This document shows positions 34,246-41,892 of a stretch of DNA of 64,000 nucleotides, one piece after another. The stretch is from Ancylobacter vacuolatus (lineage in GTDB: Bacteria; Pseudomonadota; Alphaproteobacteria; Rhizobiales; Xanthobacteraceae), in contig NZ_JAUSUH010000014.1 in NCBI RefSeq assembly GCF_030813595.1, positions 24,599-88,598 of the forward strand, read 5' to 3'. The notes below the pieces were generated by a model. That model did no database searches. It was not told the DNA's origin and saw only the letters and a program-made list of their open reading frames with translations. A program made the translations under genes and the position numbers. Each line of letters starts with the position of its first letter. Positions within the stretch are counted from its first letter, which is position 1.

Positions 34246-34407
34246 CTCTCGCGCTGCAACAGGCTGGGCCAACCCCAGCGGGTGGGGGCCTGGCAAGACT
34301 CCCGCGACCATAAGTGGTCTCCGCGGAGGTGGAAGAACCCTTCCGGACGCAGGTCGAAGCAAGGGAGCGGGGTCGCCCTCGGCCCAGCCGGTATGGGGCG
34401 GGAAGAG
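34246..34407 (+). ncRNA. Candidate structured RNA, possibly 6S RNA-like
   Basis: In the 426-bp gap upstream of hmuT, GGCTGGGCC (34262-34270) and GGCCCAGCC (34381-34389) form a perfect 9-bp helix. Weaker pairing outside it extends the hairpin to about 160 nt. Inside lie GACC-ATAAGT-GGTC, the dyad CTCCGCGGAG and GGAAG-AACC-CTTCC. The order hairpin then CUCCGCGG resembles the central part of E. coli 6S RNA, and the size fits, but the match is by eye. A small hairpin AAGGC/GCCTT followed by a T-rich stretch (34416-34437) could be its terminator. A long leader of hmuT is the alternative. Confidence 0.35.
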
Positions 34408-34438
34408 CCGACAAAAAGGCCCTAAAGCCTTCTATTTA

Positions 34439-34460
34439 TTACATTTATAATCTGCGACCT
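34439..34460 (+). promoter_or_regulatory. AT-rich element upstream of hmuT shared with the hmuR upstream region
   Basis: TTTATAATCTGCGACCT (34444-34460) closely matches TTATAATCTATGACCT at 40537-40552 in the other heme promoter region. The two are in opposite orientation relative to their genes. A shared iron- or heme-responsive operator (Irr- or Fur-type) is possible. TATAAT at 34446-34451 could also be a -10 box. Confidence 0.4.
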
Positions 34461-34544
34461 TATTCTCTTTTGTCGCGTCTTGCTGTGGAATTGGGCCTTG
34501 CCACTGCCTATTGTCGCCCGCGTCGAACAGATGTGAGAAGAGCG

Positions 34545-35486
34545 ATGGTGCGGCGCGTAACGATCCAAAAAGCCCTGGCGGCGGCCCTGCTGTTGGTGGC
34601 GGCGGCTTCTGCGGGCGGCGGGCTTCCGGCGTCGCTCGCTTCCGCCGCGTCGCCCCAGCGTATCCTGGCGATTGGCGGCGCCGTGACCGAGACGCTTTAT
34701 GCGCTCGGGCTGGAGGATCGGGTGGTCGCGGTCGACACGTCGAGCACCTATCCGCCGCGCGCGCTGACCGACAAGCCCAATGTCGGCTATCTCCGCGCCC
34801 TGTCGCCGGAAGGCGTGCTGTCGGTCGGACCGGACCTGATCATCGCCCTCGACGGCGCCGGCCCGCCGGACGCGGTGAAGGTGCTGAAGGGCGCCGCTAT
34901 TCCCTTCGAGACGCTTCCCGAGGCTCGCGACGAGGCCGGCATTCTCGCCAATATAAGCCGCATCGCGGCGCTGGCCGGCGTGCCGGAGCGCGGCGAAGAA
35001 CTCGCGCGCGCGGTGGGGGCGGATTTCGCCGCGCTGGCGCAGATCCGCGCCCGCATTCCCGCGCCGCGCAGCGCGGTGTTCGTGCTGTCGGCCTCCGGCG
35101 CGGCGCCGGTTGTCGGCGGGGCCGGCACCGGGGCGCAGGCGATGTTTGAACTCGCCGGTGTCACCAATGCGATGGCGGCGCTGCACGGCTACAAGCCGGC
35201 GGTGGGCGAGGCGGTGCTGGGCGCCGATCCCTATGCCATCCTGCTGATGAAGGATCAGAACCACGCGCTGTCCGACGACGCGGTGAAGGCGATGCCGGCC
35301 TTTGCCGGCACCTCCGCGATGATGGCGGGCCGGTTCTACCGTATGGATGGCGGCTATCTCCTCAGCTTTGGGCCACGCACGCCGCAGGCGGCGCGCGATC
35401 TCGCCGCGCTGATCTATCCCGAGCTGGCCTTGCCGGCGCTTCCGGCCCACGCTTCCGGCTCGGCCGCCGCGCCCGGCACGCCGTGA
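34545..35486 (+). CDS. hmuT: Periplasmic heme-binding protein HmuT
   Basis: This 313-residue protein has a Sec signal peptide (about 1-35). Its single cluster-A-type binding domain is typical of heme ABC systems (ILAIGGAVTETLYALGLEDRVVAVD start, NVGYLRALSPEGVLSVGPDLIIA). It binds heme delivered by the outer-membrane receptor and hands it to HmuUV. The start at 34545 has GAGAAGAG just upstream; an ORF extension through the candidate RNA region was discarded. Its stop overlaps the hmuU start. Confidence 0.9.
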   Translation: MVRRVTIQKALAAALLLVAAASAGGGLPASLASAASPQRILAIGGAVTETLYALGLEDRVVAVDTSSTYPPRALTDKPNVGYLRALSPEGVLSVGPDLIIALDGAGPPDAVKVLKGAAIPFETLPEARDEAGILANISRIAALAGVPERGEELARAVGADFAALAQIRARIPAPRSAVFVLSASGAAPVVGGAGTGAQAMFELAGVTNAMAALHGYKPAVGEAVLGADPYAILLMKDQNHALSDDAVKAMPAFAGTSAMMAGRFYRMDGGYLLSFGPRTPQAARDLAALIYPELALPALPAHASGSAAAPGTP

Positions 35487-36571
35487 GCATGGCCGTCTCT
35501 GCCGCCACGGAGCTGCGGGCGCGCCGGCCGCGGCGGACGCTTCTCGCGCTTGGCCTCTGCGCCCTGCTGGTCATTGTCGCCTTCCTCGCCTCGCTGGCGA
35601 TCGGGCCGGTGACGATCGCCCCTGGAAGGATCGTGGAGATCCTGGCCGCCGCCCTGCGCGGCGAGCGGGCGAGCGGGGCGGCGCTGCGCGAGGCGGTGAT
35701 CGTGCTCGATGTGCGGCTGCCGCGCACCCTGCTCGGGCTGCTGGTCGGCGGCGGCATCGCGCTTGCCGGAGCGGTCACCCAGGGCATTTTCCGCAACCCG
35801 CTCGCCGATCCTGGGCTGATCGGCATCTCCAATGGCGCGGCGCTGGCGGCGGCGGTGTGGATCGTCGCCGGGGGCCATCTCGCTTTCTATCTGCCGCCGG
35901 CTCTTGCTGATGCCGGCTTACCGCTCATGGCCTTTTGCGGCGCCCTCATCGCCACGGTGGCGCTCTATGCCATCTCCACCCATGAGGGGCGAACCTCTGT
36001 TGTCACCATGCTGTTTGCCGGTATCGCGATTGCCGCCCTGGCCGCCGCCGGCACCGGCTTGACGGTCTTCGTGGCGTCGGACCAGCAACTACGCGACTTC
36101 ACCTTCTGGTCCTTCGGCTCGCTCGGCGGCGCCACTTGGCAGAAGGTGGCGGCGGCGCTGCCCTTCATGCTGCTGCTGGCGGTGATCTGCACCCGGCTCG
36201 CCCGCGCTCTCGATGCGGTGGCGCTCGGCGAGGCGGAGGCGTTCCATGTCGGTATCGACGTGCAGCGGGCCAAATGGCTGGCCATTCTCGGTATCGCCGC
36301 CGGGGCCGGAGCCTCGGTGGCGGTGGCGGGCGTGATTGGCTTTGTCGGCCTTGTCGTGCCCCATCTCATCCGCCTGATGTTCGGCCCCGGCCATCGCCTG
36401 CTGCTGCCCTGCGCGGGGCTGCTCGGCGGGGCATTGCTGCTGGGGGCGGATGTGGTGGCGCGCACCATCGTCAGCCCGGCCGAGCTGCCGCTGGGCGTCG
36501 TCACCGCCGGCTTCGGCGCGCCGTTCTTTCTCTGGCTGCTGCTGCGCCGACGCGCGGCCCTGATGGGGTGA
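35483..36571 (+). CDS. hmuU: Heme ABC transporter permease HmuU (FecCD family)
   Basis: This 362-residue inner-membrane permease has about ten helices. Family patterns include DVRLPRTLLGLLVGGGIALAGAVTQGIFRNPLADPGLIG and VVGFVGLVVPH-type segments (here GVIGFVGLVVPHLIRL). GTG at 35483 overlaps the hmuT stop by 4 bp (GTGA); the ATG at 35489 is an alternative start. It forms the translocation channel for heme. Confidence 0.93.
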   Translation: MSMAVSAATELRARRPRRTLLALGLCALLVIVAFLASLAIGPVTIAPGRIVEILAAALRGERASGAALREAVIVLDVRLPRTLLGLLVGGGIALAGAVTQGIFRNPLADPGLIGISNGAALAAAVWIVAGGHLAFYLPPALADAGLPLMAFCGALIATVALYAISTHEGRTSVVTMLFAGIAIAALAAAGTGLTVFVASDQQLRDFTFWSFGSLGGATWQKVAAALPFMLLLAVICTRLARALDAVALGEAEAFHVGIDVQRAKWLAILGIAAGAGASVAVAGVIGFVGLVVPHLIRLMFGPGHRLLLPCAGLLGGALLLGADVVARTIVSPAELPLGVVTAGFGAPFFLWLLLRRRAALMG

Positions 36572-36574
36572 GCG

Positions 36575-37339
36575 ATGTACCGCGCGCTTGACATAGGAGT
36601 TGCCGTCGGCGGCCGGACGCTGCTGGACGGTGCAGCGGTCGACATCCGCCCCGGCCATGTCGCCGTGCTGATCGGGCCGAACGGCGCCGGCAAGTCGACG
36701 CTGTTCAAAGTGCTGGCGGGCGAGCGGCGGCCGCAGCGTGGGCAGGTGACGCTCGACGGCGCCGACCTTGCCGGGCTGAAGCCGGCGCGACTGGCACGGC
36801 TGCGGGCGGTGCTGCCGCAAAGCGTGCATGTCGCCTTTCCGTTCACCGTCGAGGAAGTGGCCGGCATTGGCGCCGCCCCCGGCCGCGACAGCGCGGCGCG
36901 CATCCGGCGGGCGCTGGCGCGGGTCGAGCTCGCCAATCTGGCGGGCCACAGCTATGACCCTCTCTCCGGCGGCGAGAAGCAGCGGGTGCAGCTTGCCCGC
37001 GCTCTGGTGCAGCTGGAGGGCGGCGAGGGGCCGGGCTATCTGCTGCTCGATGAGCCGACCGCCAGCCTCGACCTTGCCCAGCAATTGCTGGTGCTGCGGC
37101 TGATACGGGACCTGGCGGGTGAGGGCGTCGGCGTGCTCGCCGTGCTGCACGATCTCAACCTGGCCGCCATGGTGGCCGATGAGATTGTGGCGCTGAAACA
37201 GGGCCGGGTGGCCGCGCAGGGCACACCGGCCGACGTGCTCACCGATGCCCGCATTGCCGAGCTCTACGGTGTGAGCGTGCGGATCGGCTGGGCGCCGCCC
37301 ACGCCCTTCCTCTTGCCGCAGGCCGCTTCGCGCGCATGA
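36575..37339 (+). CDS. hmuV: Heme ABC transporter ATP-binding protein HmuV
   Basis: This 254-residue ATPase has a Walker A at 34-41 (GPNGAGKS), the signature LSGGEKQRVQLARAL, Walker B YLLLDEPTASLD and the H-loop His in AVLHDLN. It drives HmuU. Its stop codon overlaps the A-tract side of the convergent terminator that serves the heme oxygenase operon. Confidence 0.93.
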   Translation: MYRALDIGVAVGGRTLLDGAAVDIRPGHVAVLIGPNGAGKSTLFKVLAGERRPQRGQVTLDGADLAGLKPARLARLRAVLPQSVHVAFPFTVEEVAGIGAAPGRDSAARIRRALARVELANLAGHSYDPLSGGEKQRVQLARALVQLEGGEGPGYLLLDEPTASLDLAQQLLVLRLIRDLAGEGVGVLAVLHDLNLAAMVADEIVALKQGRVAAQGTPADVLTDARIAELYGVSVRIGWAPPTPFLLPQAASRA

Positions 37340-37371
37340 AAAAAGCCCCGCCCGGGCGCGCCGGGCGAGGC
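37339..37371 (-). terminator. Rho-independent terminator of the hmuR-hmuO transcript
   Basis: On the minus strand a GC-rich hairpin (GCCTCGCCCGG...CCGGGCGGGGC) is followed by six T residues. The T-tract ends in the hmuV stop codon. The hairpin could also slow plus-strand transcription, but it lacks a T-tract in that direction. Confidence 0.85.
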
Positions 37372-37403
37372 TGAGGGTCGGCGGACCGCTGAGGCCGCTC
37401 GTG

Positions 37404-37988
37404 CTACCGGGGGAGCTCGCGCCCGACCAGCGTCTCGACATGGCTGAAGGCGGCGTTGGCGGCAGCCTCCAGCCGCGCCTCTTCCTCTGATGTCAGCTCG
37501 GCCTCGTTAAGCGCGGCGGTGAAGCGGCGCCAGTGCAGCGCACGCCCCTCGGGATGGCCGGCGAGGTGGCGCGCCCCGTGCTCGGCGGTGAAGCCGAGCT
37601 TGGCGGCTTCCTTGGCGAGGATGGCGGCGCCCATGTTGGAGCCCTCGACGACATAGAGCCAGCCGAGCGCCTCGGGCCTCTCCAGCATCGGGCCGAAAGG
37701 GGCTTCCGGCGGCGTCAGGCCGAGATCGGCGAAGTCCTGCTCCAGCGCCGCGAGGCGGCAGCGCGCCGCGAGATCCGGCAGCATCTCCTGCAGCGACGGG
37801 TCGGCATACAGCGTCGCGACCCGGCGGTGCAGATGGTACTGAAAGCGCAGGAAACGCTGGTAATTCGCGCCGTCGGCGAAGGGGGCGGCCTGCATGACGC
37901 CCGAATCCACCCGCTCATGCGCGGCTGTGGAGGCAGCCTTGAGGCGCTTGGCGCGGTTGGGTGCCTCCACATCCGTGGCTATCGACAT
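37404..37988 (-). CDS. hmuO: Biliverdin-producing heme oxygenase
   Basis: This 194-residue cytosolic heme oxygenase has the proximal heme-ligand His24 in STAAHERVD. The distal-helix glycine-rich motif is GWLYVVEGSNMGAAIL. It opens imported heme to biliverdin, CO and iron. It lies 52 bp downstream of the receptor gene and is probably co-transcribed with it. HO-family phytochrome-associated enzymes (BphO) are an alternative, but no bacteriophytochrome gene is nearby. Confidence 0.88.
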   Translation of the reverse strand: MSIATDVEAPNRAKRLKAASTAAHERVDSGVMQAAPFADGANYQRFLRFQYHLHRRVATLYADPSLQEMLPDLAARCRLAALEQDFADLGLTPPEAPFGPMLERPEALGWLYVVEGSNMGAAILAKEAAKLGFTAEHGARHLAGHPEGRALHWRRFTAALNEAELTSEEEARLEAAANAAFSHVETLVGRELPR

Positions 37989-38040
37989 ATCGTGCTCCTC
38001 TCATCCCGCCATGCCGGCGGGAACGCTCTTTCACAACGCT

Positions 38041-40275
38041 TCACTTCACATAGAACGGGTCGGCAGCGGAGGCGATCTCGCCGCCGCCGAAACGCATGGT
38101 CAGGGCGGCCTTCACGGTGAGGCCGGCGCTCGGCAGGAAGTTCTCATACTGGGTGTATTGCTCGTCCAGCAGGTTCTCCACAGACAGCCGCCACAGTGTG
38201 TTCGCGTTCGGCTGGTAGCCGGCATAGACGCTGACGAGGTTGAAGCTGCCCGTCGGCTCCAGCTCGGTGTTGTAAGCCGGGATGTCGGAAGCCTTGACGG
38301 CGGCCACGGCGGTCCAGCGCACGGCGACCGTCAGCTTTTCCTCCAGGAAGCGGAAGCCGAGCGTTGTCGTGACCTGGTCCGGCTGGATGCTCCCCAGCGG
38401 CTGCCCGGCATAAAGGCCCGCCGTGACCTCGCCTTCCGAGATCTGGCCGGAAAGGCCGACGAACCATTTGCGCGCATCATAAGTGCCCTCGAACTCGAAG
38501 CCCTTCAGCCGCACTTCCTGGATGTTCTGGTACTGCACATAGCCTGCCACGCCCCAATCATAGGGGAAGCAGGTGGTCGGCCGGCCGGGAATGGGACAGA
38601 TCGTGCCCGTGGAATCGCCGAAACTCACGTCATCGATATAGTTCTCCACATCGTTCTGGTAGTAGTTCAGCTTGGCGCGCAGCCTGTCGCCGGTGACGAA
38701 CAGGTCGTCCTTCTTGATGTTGATGCCGACTTCCTTGTTCTTGCCGATTTCCGCCTCAAGGCCGGGATTGGGCACGAAGTAGAACATCGTGCCGCCGGTG
38801 TTGAACGGCAGGGGGTGGGGGCCGGAGACCAGCGCCTCGGTCACGGTGGGGGCGCGGTAGCCCTCGGCATAGGTGCCGTAGAGGGTCAGCCACGACCAGG
38901 GGGTGACGCCGAGGGTGAATTTCGGCGAGAGCCGTTCGCCGCTGGTGCCGCCATCGTCGGAATTCAGCGAATAGGCGTCGTAGCGCAGCGCGGCGATAGC
39001 CTCCAGCCAGGTGGAATAATTGCCCTTCCACTGCACGAAGGCGCCGCCGACGCCGCGATCGCCCGAGGGGTTGTAGCCCTCGCCGAAGCCGTAATCGTCG
39101 GTATTGTCGATCTCGTCTTGGAAATAGTCGCCGCCGAAGGTGATGGCGTTGTTCCAGCCGGCGGCATCGAAGCGGCTGGTATTGTTGGCGTCGAAGCCCA
39201 CCGTGTCGATGACGAAGCTGCGCGGATCGCCCACCGCGCCGGTGATCGGGTTGGAAGAACCGGAAACCTTCACCTGGTCCTGGTCGACCTGGTTCCAATA
39301 GACCGAGCTGCGCCAGTCGAACAGATTGTCCTCGGGGTTCTGGTAGTTCCAGCTCGCCGTCACCGTGCGGTTGGTCGCCTGGGTGCTGTAGGAGGTGGCG
39401 CCATTGGCGTCGGCGCTGGTGGTGAACTGTGTGTCGTAGTTCAGCGCGGTCAGCTTGATCTCGTGGAACTCGACGGGTCGGAAGGTCGCCTTGGCGATGC
39501 CGGTCCAGGTGTCGAAGCCGCTGTCGGGCACCACGTCGCCATTGCCGTCATGGTAATTGTCGGCGTTGCGATAGGTGCCGCCGATGAACAGGTCGACATT
39601 CTGGCCGACCTTCGCCGCGCCGAGCACCGAGCCATAGCCCATGAAGCCATTGCCGGCGGTCTCGCCGGTGGCCTCGACGCCCCAGCTCTGGCCGGGGGCG
39701 ATGATGTCCTCGGCGTCCTTGGTCCGCATGGTGACGACGCCGCCAATGGCGCCCGAACCGTAGATGTTCGACACCGGGCCGCGCACCACGTCGACATCGG
39801 CGATGAGGCCGGGCTCGACGAAGAAGCCGCCGGCGCCGGCATGGCCGAGCTGGTTGAAGTTCTGCCGCGCGCCGTCGACGATCACCGCCACGCGGCCGAA
39901 ATCCTGCAGGCCGCGAATATTGATCTGCGTCTGGCTGGTATTGGCGTTCTGGATCGCGGTGGTGCCGGGCATGCCCTGGAACAGATCCGCCGTGCGCTCG
40001 GGCATCAGCGTTTCCAGCTGCGCCGAGCGGCGCACGGTGACGCCCGCCAGCGTGTCGATCCAGTTTTCGGCGGTGCGGGTGGCGACGACGGTGATGGGGT
40101 CGAGCTCGACGAACTCGTCCGTCTCGACCACGGCGGCGCTGGAGGCCGGGGCTTGCGCGGCCGCCTCCTGCGCCATTGCCGGCGCGGCGGCCAGCAAGGC
40201 GAGCCAGGAGACGCCCAACCCTGCCGTCCGTGCGACTGTCGAGAGACGGGGAGAGCCCCGGTCGGTCTTGCGCAT
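38041..40275 (-). CDS. hmuR: TonB-dependent heme/hemoglobin receptor
   Basis: This 744-residue outer-membrane receptor has a signal peptide (to AMAQ, about residue 36), a TonB-box-like segment (PITVVATR) and a plug domain (about 75-195, ending with VRGPVSNIYGSGAIGGVV). A 22-strand barrel follows. The heme-receptor motif pair is present in variant form: YRAP (473-476) and NPGL (503-506) with His487 between them, matching the FRAP/NPNL box with its heme-ligating His. The ATG at 40275 was chosen to give a normal signal peptide. It passes heme to HmuT. Confidence 0.9.
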   Translation of the reverse strand: MRKTDRGSPRLSTVARTAGLGVSWLALLAAAPAMAQEAAAQAPASSAAVVETDEFVELDPITVVATRTAENWIDTLAGVTVRRSAQLETLMPERTADLFQGMPGTTAIQNANTSQTQINIRGLQDFGRVAVIVDGARQNFNQLGHAGAGGFFVEPGLIADVDVVRGPVSNIYGSGAIGGVVTMRTKDAEDIIAPGQSWGVEATGETAGNGFMGYGSVLGAAKVGQNVDLFIGGTYRNADNYHDGNGDVVPDSGFDTWTGIAKATFRPVEFHEIKLTALNYDTQFTTSADANGATSYSTQATNRTVTASWNYQNPEDNLFDWRSSVYWNQVDQDQVKVSGSSNPITGAVGDPRSFVIDTVGFDANNTSRFDAAGWNNAITFGGDYFQDEIDNTDDYGFGEGYNPSGDRGVGGAFVQWKGNYSTWLEAIAALRYDAYSLNSDDGGTSGERLSPKFTLGVTPWSWLTLYGTYAEGYRAPTVTEALVSGPHPLPFNTGGTMFYFVPNPGLEAEIGKNKEVGINIKKDDLFVTGDRLRAKLNYYQNDVENYIDDVSFGDSTGTICPIPGRPTTCFPYDWGVAGYVQYQNIQEVRLKGFEFEGTYDARKWFVGLSGQISEGEVTAGLYAGQPLGSIQPDQVTTTLGFRFLEEKLTVAVRWTAVAAVKASDIPAYNTELEPTGSFNLVSVYAGYQPNANTLWRLSVENLLDEQYTQYENFLPSAGLTVKAALTMRFGGGEIASAADPFYVK

Positions 40276-40375
40276 CTGTGTCCATCCCCGAATCGCGCGT
40301 CCGCCGGACGACACGATTTTCCCCGGCGGGCACCGGGCGCCCGCATCCCTGTCCGGCTGGTACCGAACGTTGAGT

Positions 40376-40560
40376 TGATTTCGAGGGGGGAGGGTTAATT
40401 TAAGTAAATACTTGAGTCAAATCACGTATCTATTCGATTTATATAAGTTAAAAAGAGGATATGTATTTATAGTAGTTCCAGGTGGCGGGCAGTTTGTTGT
40501 GATTAAAAGAGGGGGCATCCATTATATTTGTAATAATTATAATCTATGACCTGCAAACTC
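40376..40560. promoter_or_regulatory. AT-rich upstream region of hmuR with candidate operators
   Basis: This AT-rich block stands out in a GC-rich setting. It contains an inverted repeat AAGTA-AA-TACTT (40402-40413) and an AT-rich near-palindrome TAATAATTATAA (40531-40542). The latter adjoins a sequence shared with the hmuT promoter region. Iron or heme control by an Irr/Fur-type protein is likely for such genes, but the protein cannot be named from the sequence. Confidence 0.5.
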
Positions 40561-40847
40561 GCGCCGCGTACCGCATGGGTGGGCAGGATGCGAGGAAATG
40601 TGCGGTTTCTGCGGCCTACGTGCGCGCCGCCGCCGCGCGTTTATTTTCCGAGGCCTGCCGAAGGCCGCGCCGGCCGGCACGCGCCGAGGGGGACGCCGGC
40701 GAGGGCGCGTCCGCCCCCGCGCCGATCGGGGCATCGTCGTTGGCGAGGTGGCCCGGGCTCGCCGCTTCGACGAATCACGGGTGGGGTGTGTGCCCGGGCG
40801 GGGGGCGCCGGCTTCGTGCCGCCGGCTTCGCAGAAGCCGCGCTTACC
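40561..40847. other. Intergenic stretch without recognisable gene
   Basis: Very GC-rich sequence between the hmuR promoter region and the aldehyde dehydrogenase remnant. ORFs in several frames have no protein-family resemblance. No RNA gene or repeat was recognised. Confidence 0.5.
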
Positions 40848-41216
40848 TCACCGCAGCGACAGCCAGATGGTCTTGGTCTGCAGATACCGGTCCATCGCCT
40901 CGGTGCCGTTGTCGCGTGCCGTCGAGCCCGAGGGCTTGTAGCCGCCGAAGGGCGTGGTCACATTGCCTTCGCTGAAGCCGTTGATCGCCACGGTGCCGCA
41001 GGGCAGCCTCTTGGCGAGGTGGAAGGCCTTGTCGATGTCCCGGGTGAAGAGGGTGGCGTGCAGGCCGTCATCGGTGTCGCGCGCCAACGCCTCGTCGACG
41101 CGGTTGACCGGAATGACACCAAGCACCGGCCCGAAGATCGCCTCGCGGGCGACGCGCATGGAAGGGTCGACATTGTCGAACACGGTGGGGTCGACGAAGG
41201 CGCCACGGCGGTGCAT
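40848..41216 (-). pseudogene. Aldehyde dehydrogenase C-terminal fragment
   Basis: About 120 codons match the end of an NAD-dependent aldehyde dehydrogenase: GAFVDPTVFDNVDPSM, EAIFGPVLGVIPV, the GTVAING loop and a PFGGYKPSGSTARDNG segment, ending in TKTIWLSLR. The N-terminal three quarters, with the NAD-binding domain and catalytic Cys/Glu, are missing. The ending resembles PuuC-like gamma-aminobutyraldehyde dehydrogenases. The fragment is cut where an oppositely oriented SDR fragment begins, so it is non-functional. Confidence 0.82.
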
Positions 41217-41354
41217 CCCGGTGGCATCCATACCGAGCTCAGTCGGCACATGACCTCGGAGGACATGGATGCGCTGGTCGCCTCCATCAATGCCGCGCAT
41301 GCCGCGGCCGGCCTGCGCGCCCGGCAATTTTCGGCCGCGCCTGTCGTTCGTGGC
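41214..41354 (+). pseudogene. Short-chain dehydrogenase C-terminal fragment
   Basis: About 47 codons on the plus strand read VHPGGIHTELSRHMTSED and onward, the typical segment after the SDR active site (HPGGIxTELxRHM). No Rossmann motif or YxxxK precedes it; upstream is the end of the antisense aldehyde dehydrogenase fragment. It is a broken gene joined to other debris. Confidence 0.65.
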
Positions 41355-41364
41355 GGGGGTGAGG

Positions 41365-41605
41365 CGTGGAGCGCGCCGATCCGATCCAGGAGCTCGTCGG
41401 AAAAAAAAACGACATCTGCGCCGGCCAGCAGGCCGGCGCGTTGCTCCCTTGTGGGGTGGCGATGATCGCGGCGGAGGGGGGGATGCGAGACGACGAAGGC
41501 AAGCGCCAGGTGCATCAGCGAGATGCCGGCGCCTTCCGCCAACGCAATCAACGCCTCGACGGCGCTCAGGCTCCAGGCCATCACGCCCATGCCATAGCGT
41601 TGGCA
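41365..41605 (-). pseudogene. Aldo/keto reductase C-terminal fragment, frameshifted
   Basis: The minus strand reads YGMGVMAWSLSA, LAEGAGISLMHLALAFVVSHP, then after a frame disturbance REQRAGLLAGADVV and SDELLDRIGAL. These are recognisable pieces of the last third of a YajO/YdbC-like aldo/keto reductase. The SHP...AAIIxGP segment appears in another frame. A run of nine A (plus strand, near 41400) may mark one of the frameshifts. The catalytic tetrad region is absent. Confidence 0.65.
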
Positions 41606-41677
41606 CGTCGGTAACACTGCGCCTCCACGATATCGGATGCGGGAACGGTCGAGGCGCCGAACGCTCGAAGCGTGCCC

Positions 41678-41806
41678 GCCCGCATGAGGTCGCTTTCGCG
41701 GTAGCGGCCGTGCCGGTTCGTGGAGAAGGTGGAGTGGTTCGGCACCGCGCTTTCCAAACCGAGCTGGCAGAACCAGCGATAGGCGAGGTTGAGGTGAACC
41801 TCTTCC
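41678..41806 (-). mobile_element. IS1182-type transposase remnant
   Basis: About 43 codons (EEVHLNLAYRWFCQLGLE, then VPNHSTFSTNRHGRYRESDL) match the N-terminal DUF772 region of IS1182-family transposases. Neither flank continues the gene, and no terminal inverted repeats were identified. It adjoins the aldo/keto reductase fragment and shows that transposition helped make this debris patch. Confidence 0.75.
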
Positions 41807-41892
41807 AATCCCCACGGACCCGCAGCTTCGCCGATGGTTCTCTATTCAGCGACAGCGCCGCCGCCGCCCTGCCATCAAACCGCAGCTGATGT

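Noticed and set aside
34314..34544. 77-residue N-terminal extension of HmuT
   Set aside because: It runs through the candidate structured RNA and AT-rich promoter region; the ATG at 34545 has a good ribosome-binding site and begins a normal signal peptide.
40538..40543. TATAAT as a plus-strand promoter
   Set aside because: No intact plus-strand gene follows; the surrounding sequence is better explained as a regulatory motif shared with the hmuT region.
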